Shown here: positions 10,611-15,000 of the stretch, in pieces
Position numbering within the stretch: position 1 is the first letter of the stretch
Layout: the number at the start of each line of letters is the position of its first letter
Assembly: GCA_015478945.1 (NCBI GenBank)
Contig: JABUQX010007706.1
Span: 1-15,000, forward strand
DNA length: 15,000 nucleotides
Direction of reading: 5' to 3'
From: Trachelipus rathkii
Taxonomy: Eukaryota > Arthropoda > Malacostraca > Isopoda > Trachelipodidae
The notes under the pieces: model-generated
What the model saw: only the letters and a program-made list of their open reading frames with translations
Told to the model about the DNA's origin: nothing
Database searches by the model: none
Made by a program: the position numbers and the translations under genes

Positions 10611-11634
10611 ATGGGTGCTAGGAAAAAGCAACTTAATGGTGAAACTCTCGGAGTGCTATATTTGCTTTACATACATGTGGTAAGTCACAGAGGGAAATAG
10701 CAAAGTAGTTGAACATATCTCAAAGTACAGTAAATTTATGGATCTCTAAAGTGAAGGGCGGTATCACACCTGTCTCTAAAAAACGAAGTGGCAGACCGAG
10801 AAAAACAAATTTGCAAGACAAACAAACTTATGAGACGTTTAGTTTTCAATAACCCAACAATAACAGCGAAAGAAGTGAAATAGAATATAATTAATTTGTT
10901 ACCTGATGTGTCTGAACGAATTATTCAGGAGCGGCTCCAAAAGGAACTCGGATTACCATGCTGCCATGCAGCTAAGAAACCATTTATTAACGAAAAGATG
11001 CGTAAAAAAACGTTTCTCATTTTGCATGCAGACATTAGACTGTTGAAGACTAGAAGAAAGTCTTATTTAGCAATGAATTAACATTTTTGACCTTCAGAAG
11101 CTGTCCAAAAAGGGTTCGGAGGCATATTGGCTCAAATAGGATGGACTCTAAATACACGATTAAGACTATGAAACACCAACCCAGTGTAATGATTTGGGGT
11201 TGTTTCGGTTACTATTAGCGTGGAACCCTATATTTTTTCCATAAGAACACAACTATCTATCTATCACGGTATCTATCAAAGCTAAAGGATAAACTTACAA
11301 TGGCAATGGAGATTCTACAAACAGACACATTCATGCACGATAGTGCACCATGTCACAAGGCCACATCCGTAACAAAATGGCTTGCAGATAAGAAATATGA
11401 CGTGTTCGATTGGCCTGGAAATAGCCCCGATCGCAACCCGATTGAAAATTTGTGGCACATCCTAAAACAATGGTTCAATTCTCTGAAACCGGCTCTGTCG
11501 ATAAATTACAAGATGCCATCAGAATGGCGTGGTGCACTGAAATAACTGTGGAACTTTGCCAAAAGATGATTGAATGAATGACAAAACGTCTACAAAATGT
11601 CATCAAATCCAAAGGACATATGACAAAACACTAA
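10611..11634 (+). pseudogene. Tc1 transposase pseudogene (DD34E)
   Basis: The enzyme would cut and rejoin the element ends. The likely start is ATG 10611 (MGARKKQL). The remnant then shows SHREIAK and LNISQSTVNLW of the first helix-turn-helix, and the linker RSGRPRKT (10784-10807) in the place of the AT-hook-like GRPR motif between the paired DNA-binding domains. The catalytic part begins with VLFSNE (11060-11077), where the first catalytic Asp of the usual VLFSDE is Asn (codon AAT 11072-11074). The VMIWGCF block follows at about 11188-11208. The second Asp is in FMHDSAPCHKA (GAT 11339-11341) and the Glu in NPIENLW (GAA 11444-11446), with exactly 34 residues between them, the DD34E spacing that separates Tc1 from mariner (DD34D). 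Several stops and frameshifts break it (for example near 10700, 10830 and 11216). Frame ends at TAA 11632-11634. Confidence 0.9.
11300..11545 (+). pseudogene. Catalytic C-terminal fragment of Tc1 transposase
   Basis: The best-kept piece of the transposase, with FMHDSAPCHKA and DWPGNSPDRNPIENLWHILK. The tail (WFNSLKP, then frame loss near 11500) resumes in another frame with KLQDAI and ITVELCQKMIE, which fits the usual C-terminal helices of this family. The ATG at 11300 is internal to the original gene. Confidence 0.85.
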
Positions 11635-11677
11635 TATAAGGTAAATACCCATCTAACAAAGTTTTTTTTTATGTAGA

Positions 11678-11721
11678 AAATGCAATTTTCAAAGGTGATC
11701 GGATACTTTTCGCGGGCACTG
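11678..11721 (-). repeat. Tc1 right terminal inverted repeat
   Basis: Ends GCGGGCACTG followed by TA, the expected target dinucleotide of Tc1/mariner elements. Confidence 0.93.
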
Positions 11722-11722
11722 T

Positions 11723-11944
11723 ATATTCCAAATTTGTCAAAATTTTAGAAAGAAATTCGAAAGGGATCGCTTTGCTAAATCTTTTAAAGATTCAACAAAC
11801 TCAACCCTTTTTGCTGACCAAAACCGAAAAGCCAATAATTGAACTCTGTTAACAAAGTTCTTCATCAGTTCCTTCCCTCCATGTTGATCATGAATATTCC
11901 ATTCCATTCCATTCATCCTCCTACCACTACCACACACCCCACCA

Positions 11945-11978
<34 letters not shown>

Positions 11979-12085
11979 TAATGGGACCTCTTCTGTTTAA
12001 GACTCGATAGTGCACAGCTGTTTTTAATGTGTTTCTAATATGTTATACTCCATTTAAGGTGGTGTGGACAGGATCTAAAATATAT
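11723..12085. other. Spacer with (CA)n and short (ATTCC)n
   Basis: No supported gene. It contains three ATTCC units at about 11895-11910 and a (CA)n run at about 11947-11976. The minus-strand frame over the CA run is a composition artefact. Confidence 0.6.
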
Positions 12086-12710
12086 GGGACCTTTTACGTT
12101 TTTCACAACTCCGTCAGTTTTAATTTTTTTTTTTTAACTAAAGGGTAAAACCGTAAAAAATGAGGGAAGTCCAGGGTCTCTCGGCTAACTTCCGGTGAAC
12201 TTCTGGGGTAGGGCTATTTCCCTCGGGAGGGTCTCCAGGAACCGCTCTTTGGTATTTGGGTGTCACAGGGTTCCTCTGCCCCTCCCCTGCAGGGGTATGG
12301 AAAAGCAATCCCGCTCTGTCCCCGTCAGCTCAGGCCTAATTTTTTTTTTTTTACATTTTGTAATAAGCTTTATACGCTGCTTCCAAATATGTAATGGTGT
12401 TTCTGTGTCGTACTTTTCGAGATATTTCAATTATGATTTTTTTTCTTCTTTTTTTTTACATTTTGTAATAAGCCTTATACGCTGATTCAAATATGTAATT
12501 GGTTTTCTCTGTAAGTCTCGTACTTTCAGAGATAATTCATTTCTGAAATAACTAACATAAATGTGATTTTAAAAAAAGTGTTTAAAAATATTTCGAACTT
12601 TTTTGAATCATGTCTGTTACTACTGAAATTCATTGTTAGGTATCATATAGTAGCAATATATGATTAAAAAAAATCAAAACAGCAGAGTCAATAAAATAAT
12701 ACCGACCCTT
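12086..12710 (+). mobile_element. Non-autonomous TIR element, copy 2 (forward orientation)
   Basis: Starts GGGACCTTTTACGTTTTTCA, then ACTCCGTCAGTTTT, and ends on the reverse complement of a diverged version (GACTCTGCTGTTTTGATTTT read inward from the right). The interior aligns to the reverse complement of 8912-9449 throughout: AAGGGTAAA, GGGTCTC, TTTGGTATTTGGGT, ACATTTTGTAATAAGC, and a tail reading ATTTTAAAAAAAGT and AATATTTCGAAC. Its extra length of about 85-90 bp is explained by a tandem duplication of the ACATTTTGTAATAAGC block with a period of 105 bp. TATAT precedes it, and a (TA)n array follows. No coding sequence. Confidence 0.75.
12340..12545 (+). repeat. 105-bp tandem duplication inside TIR element copy 2
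   Basis: TACATTTTGTAATAAGC at 12352 recurs at 12457 with the same continuation (TTATACGCTG, AAATATGTAAT, CGTACTTT). The single-unit version in copy 1 shows that this is a derived duplication. Confidence 0.85.
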
Positions 12711-12712
12711 TA

Positions 12713-12781
12713 ATATATATATATATATATATATATATGCTCTATATATATATATATATATATATAAATTATATATATATA

Positions 12782-12852
<71 letters not shown>
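12713..12852. repeat. Interrupted (AT)n microsatellite
   Basis: AT runs separated by short GCTC, AAATT and TTT breaks, abutting the right end of TIR element copy 2. Confidence 0.95.
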
Positions 12853-12854
<2 letters not shown>

Positions 12855-13224
12855 AGTGGCGGCTTTTGGGAGTAGGCAGAGTAGGCAACGCAACGGGTAT
12901 ATTTTTTATAAATTACAACGCTTATTAGGCCTACTTCTTATATTTTTCCCTAGTCACAAAAGAAGCAAGTTCAAGTAACGAACATAAGAAAATTAAACTA
13001 CAAAATCGTAAAGAAATATAAACAAAAAATAAGAGCTATTTATGCTTGCCTGCCTATCTACATAACTTGCCTACGTAAGGTACGCGTAGCTGAAATAAAA
13101 TATCTCCCATATGTTTGCAATGATATTAAGACAGGCGAGCCTGATCTTCGTTTGGCGTTGTTTCCATATATCGGGTATCATGTTAAATTTTCGTTAATTT
13201 CATTAGGATTGCAATTATAATTAA
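12853..13224. other. Spacer starting with a possible hAT-like terminus
   Basis: The first bases read CAGTGGCGGCTTTTGGG, which resembles the CAGTGGCGGC-type tip of some hAT elements, next to an (AT)n array. No matching inverted end or transposase was found in the window, so the element call is not made. The rest of the spacer has no gene. Confidence 0.3.
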
Positions 13225-13348
13225 TCTCATTGTTATTTATTTATTTTATTTATTTGTTATTTGTTGTTTATTTATTTGTTGTTGTTGTTTATTTATGTAT
13301 AAAATAAAACAAATAAATAAAATAAAATAAATAAATAAATAATATATA
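13225..13348. repeat. TTTATT / AAATAA palindromic repeat
   Basis: A left arm of TTTATT and TTGTT words (about 13228-13292) is followed after a short spacer by a right arm of AAATAA words (about 13300-13348), so the two arms are largely reverse complements. Confidence 0.8.
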
Positions 13349-13351
13349 TCA

Positions 13352-13378
13352 ACTATATATATATATATATATATATAT

Positions 13379-13459
<81 letters not shown>

Positions 13460-13490
13460 ATATGTATATATATATATGTATATATATCTC
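13352..13490. repeat. Interrupted (AT)n microsatellite
   Basis: AT runs with TAATAA and ATG interruptions. Confidence 0.95.
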
Positions 13491-13510
13491 AAAAACAGTA
13501 TTTCTGAATT

Positions 13511-13531
13511 GTGTGTGTGTGTGTGTGTGTG
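13511..13531. repeat. (GT)n microsatellite
   Basis: A pure GT run of about ten units, just beyond the AT array. Confidence 0.95.
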
Positions 13532-14453
13532 AGTTTTAAGGTTGGATAAGGTTGAGGTTGGTGGATTTATACTTATATCTATTTTTAAAAACTTCAAATT
13601 AGAAACCTGACCTTGCCTATACATTTGATAATTTTAAGATTTCACTTTACATAAACAAATATAAAATAACTTTCAACTTTTATGTAAGGTTTAAGTCAAA
13701 CAATCATGTGATAAGTCTTTAATCTATTTAAATTATTCAAAGTACTTTTTCATCATAAATGGTCAATTTGGAATTTCGCCAAAATGTTGTCAACGATAAA
13801 TTTTGATAAACCTCAATCAAAAATAATGAAATGCAAGCAACAAGATGGTAATTATAGATCAGACCTTGAAAAATGAATCTCACACTTCCTGTAATAATGA
13901 TACAAAAAGGGTAAAACTAAGGTCTAAACTAAAGGTCTTAGATAAAAACTAATAAATAAATACATATATTAAATATCGCCTGTGAGCTGGAATTTATGGA
14001 CATAACTCACCAGATTCTTGAAGACAACGGTTTTTTTAAAGTTATTTTATATTTTCATCTGGTGAATCACCCAGGTGCGATGATCTTTCAGAGCACAGAT
14101 TGGTATGACAATTAGAGGATCCTCTTGATAGGATTCAAAACTTGATAGTTGACAATTCAACTTCGAACTTGAGATTGAGGAAGATCGATGGAATCTCGAT
14201 CTATAAACTCTAAAGTGTGAATTAGTCGACAATATTGATAAAGACCCGATAATTAATTATGCACACTTTGATTTATAATTGTGGCTTTTATATTGTCTAT
14301 AAAGTTAAGTTACACCTATACCTTTTGGCTAGTGAGCCACGTTACACCTAAATCTAGATAAGATCTACCTGCAGAATTTGCACTTAAAGACTAGATTTAA
14401 AGTGGTAAGTGCACGGAGTGTATACTAATTTATAGGTTACTAATTGGTTATAA
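13532..14453. other. Spacer, no gene seen
   Basis: AT-rich sequence without a recognisable frame on either strand. A near-perfect inverted pair, ACTCACCAGAT (14005-14015) and ATCTGGTGAAT (14057-14067), could form a hairpin. The 61-codon minus frame at 14047-14232 matches nothing known to me. If the retroelement at 14454 extends left, part of this stretch would be its degraded upstream sequence, but no RT or RNase H motif was seen. Confidence 0.45.
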
Positions 14454-14933
14454 TTTTCTAATCTTCACACCCTCTTTCGAGTTTGTTGTCTTTACAATTT
14501 TTTTTCCATCTCAAGAAAAATGAGTATCGATTGGGATTTGAAAGGTCGTCAGTACTGCTTGAAGAGAATGAAAGAGAAATCCTTTCAGAACTCGTTTCTT
14601 GATGAACAAGATCTCATCAAGAGAAAGGGAAGATTGTCTCGTCCTAATCATCACAATTATGACGTGTTGAATCAAGTTCTTTTGGGTAAGAATCATTATC
14701 TGACAGTTCTTTCTATCAAAAATGCTCACAATGATTGCAAACATTTAGGAATTCAAACCACTCTGACCAACACCAGGCTTAGAGGACTTTGGATTATATC
14801 TGCTAGAGCTTCCATCAGAAGAGTTCCTGCAGATTATATCATTTGCAAAAGATATAATAATTTTGCTTTCAAATATCCTCGGTTTACTAACTTCACGAAG
14901 GTTCAAGTTGAACTCTTTCGTCCTTTAAGTTGA
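14454..14933 (+). pseudogene. BEL/Pao retrotransposon fragment, integrase N-terminal region
   Basis: From ATG 14520 there are 137 codons; the frame is open from 14454. FLDEQDLIKRKGRLS (about residues 26-40) fits the conserved PFxDxxGLIRVGGRL motif found just before integrase in BEL/Pao polyproteins, followed by VLLGKNHYLTVL. The zinc-binding H2C2 region shows His70 and His75 (NAHNDCKHLGIQ), TTLTNTRLRGLWI (about 80-92) and ICKRYNNFAFKYP (about 108-120). Normally the last pair reads CxxC; here the first Cys is Tyr106 and only Cys109 is kept. The frame stops (TGA 14934-14936) just after QVELFRP, before the DDE catalytic core, which is not visible in the last 65 bases. In the intact element this protein would insert the DNA copy into the host genome. 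Dead fragment; the element family is firm, the exact lineage is not known. Confidence 0.85.
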
Positions 14934-15000
14934 GGTCAAAGGTTCATTTCAAGCACAGAAGAATTTCATAATTATATACACATGCCTAAATGCCTAAATG

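Noticed and set aside
14511..14744. 77-codon minus-strand frame
   Set aside because: It is antisense to the well-supported BEL/Pao integrase fragment.

Overview
This is a 15 kb stretch of AT-rich, repeat-dense eukaryotic DNA with no intact protein-coding gene that I can support. No open frame is long, clean and recognisable. All recognisable coding sequence belongs to decayed transposable elements: an RTE-type LINE, a Tc1 DNA transposon and a BEL/Pao LTR retrotransposon. BEL/Pao elements are restricted to animals. Together with the very heavy (AT)n and (TAA)n load, this points to an invertebrate animal such as a crustacean, other arthropod or mollusc. The species cannot be fixed from the sequence alone.

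Layout, left to right. 1-1798 is the RT and C-terminal part of a LINE, broken by frameshifts and stops. 1799-2085 is a GC-rich module with repeated GGTGCGG motifs. 2086-2900 is AT-rich filler. 2905-3720 and 4550-5700 are two unidentified GC-richer islands separated by AT-rich DNA; the second runs into a long pyrimidine-rich tract (about 5090-5940). 6113-6450 is a (TAA)n/(TAC)n satellite-like block. 7141-7488 and 8458-8792 are two diverged direct copies of an unidentified repeat of about 340 bp. Between them lie a diverged tandem duplication of about 133 bp (7578-7830) and an (AT)n array. 8912-9449, 9455-9570 (partial) and 12086-12710 are three copies, in both orientations, of a non-autonomous terminal-inverted-repeat family, bordered mostly by (TA)n arrays. 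10328-11721 is a complete-length Tc1 element with near-identical 44-bp inverted repeats but a dead transposase. 12713-13500 holds more (AT)n, a TTTATT/AAATAA palindrome and a (GT)n array. 14454-14933 is a BEL/Pao integrase-region fragment.

The elements do not form a working gene system. What links them is insertion preference and decay: several mobile-element ends sit directly on (TA)n arrays, which fits TA-targeting transposons inserting into, or seeding, microsatellites. The most useful new observation is the three-copy inverted-repeat family and its internal 105-bp duplication in one copy, followed by the unidentified 340-bp direct repeats.
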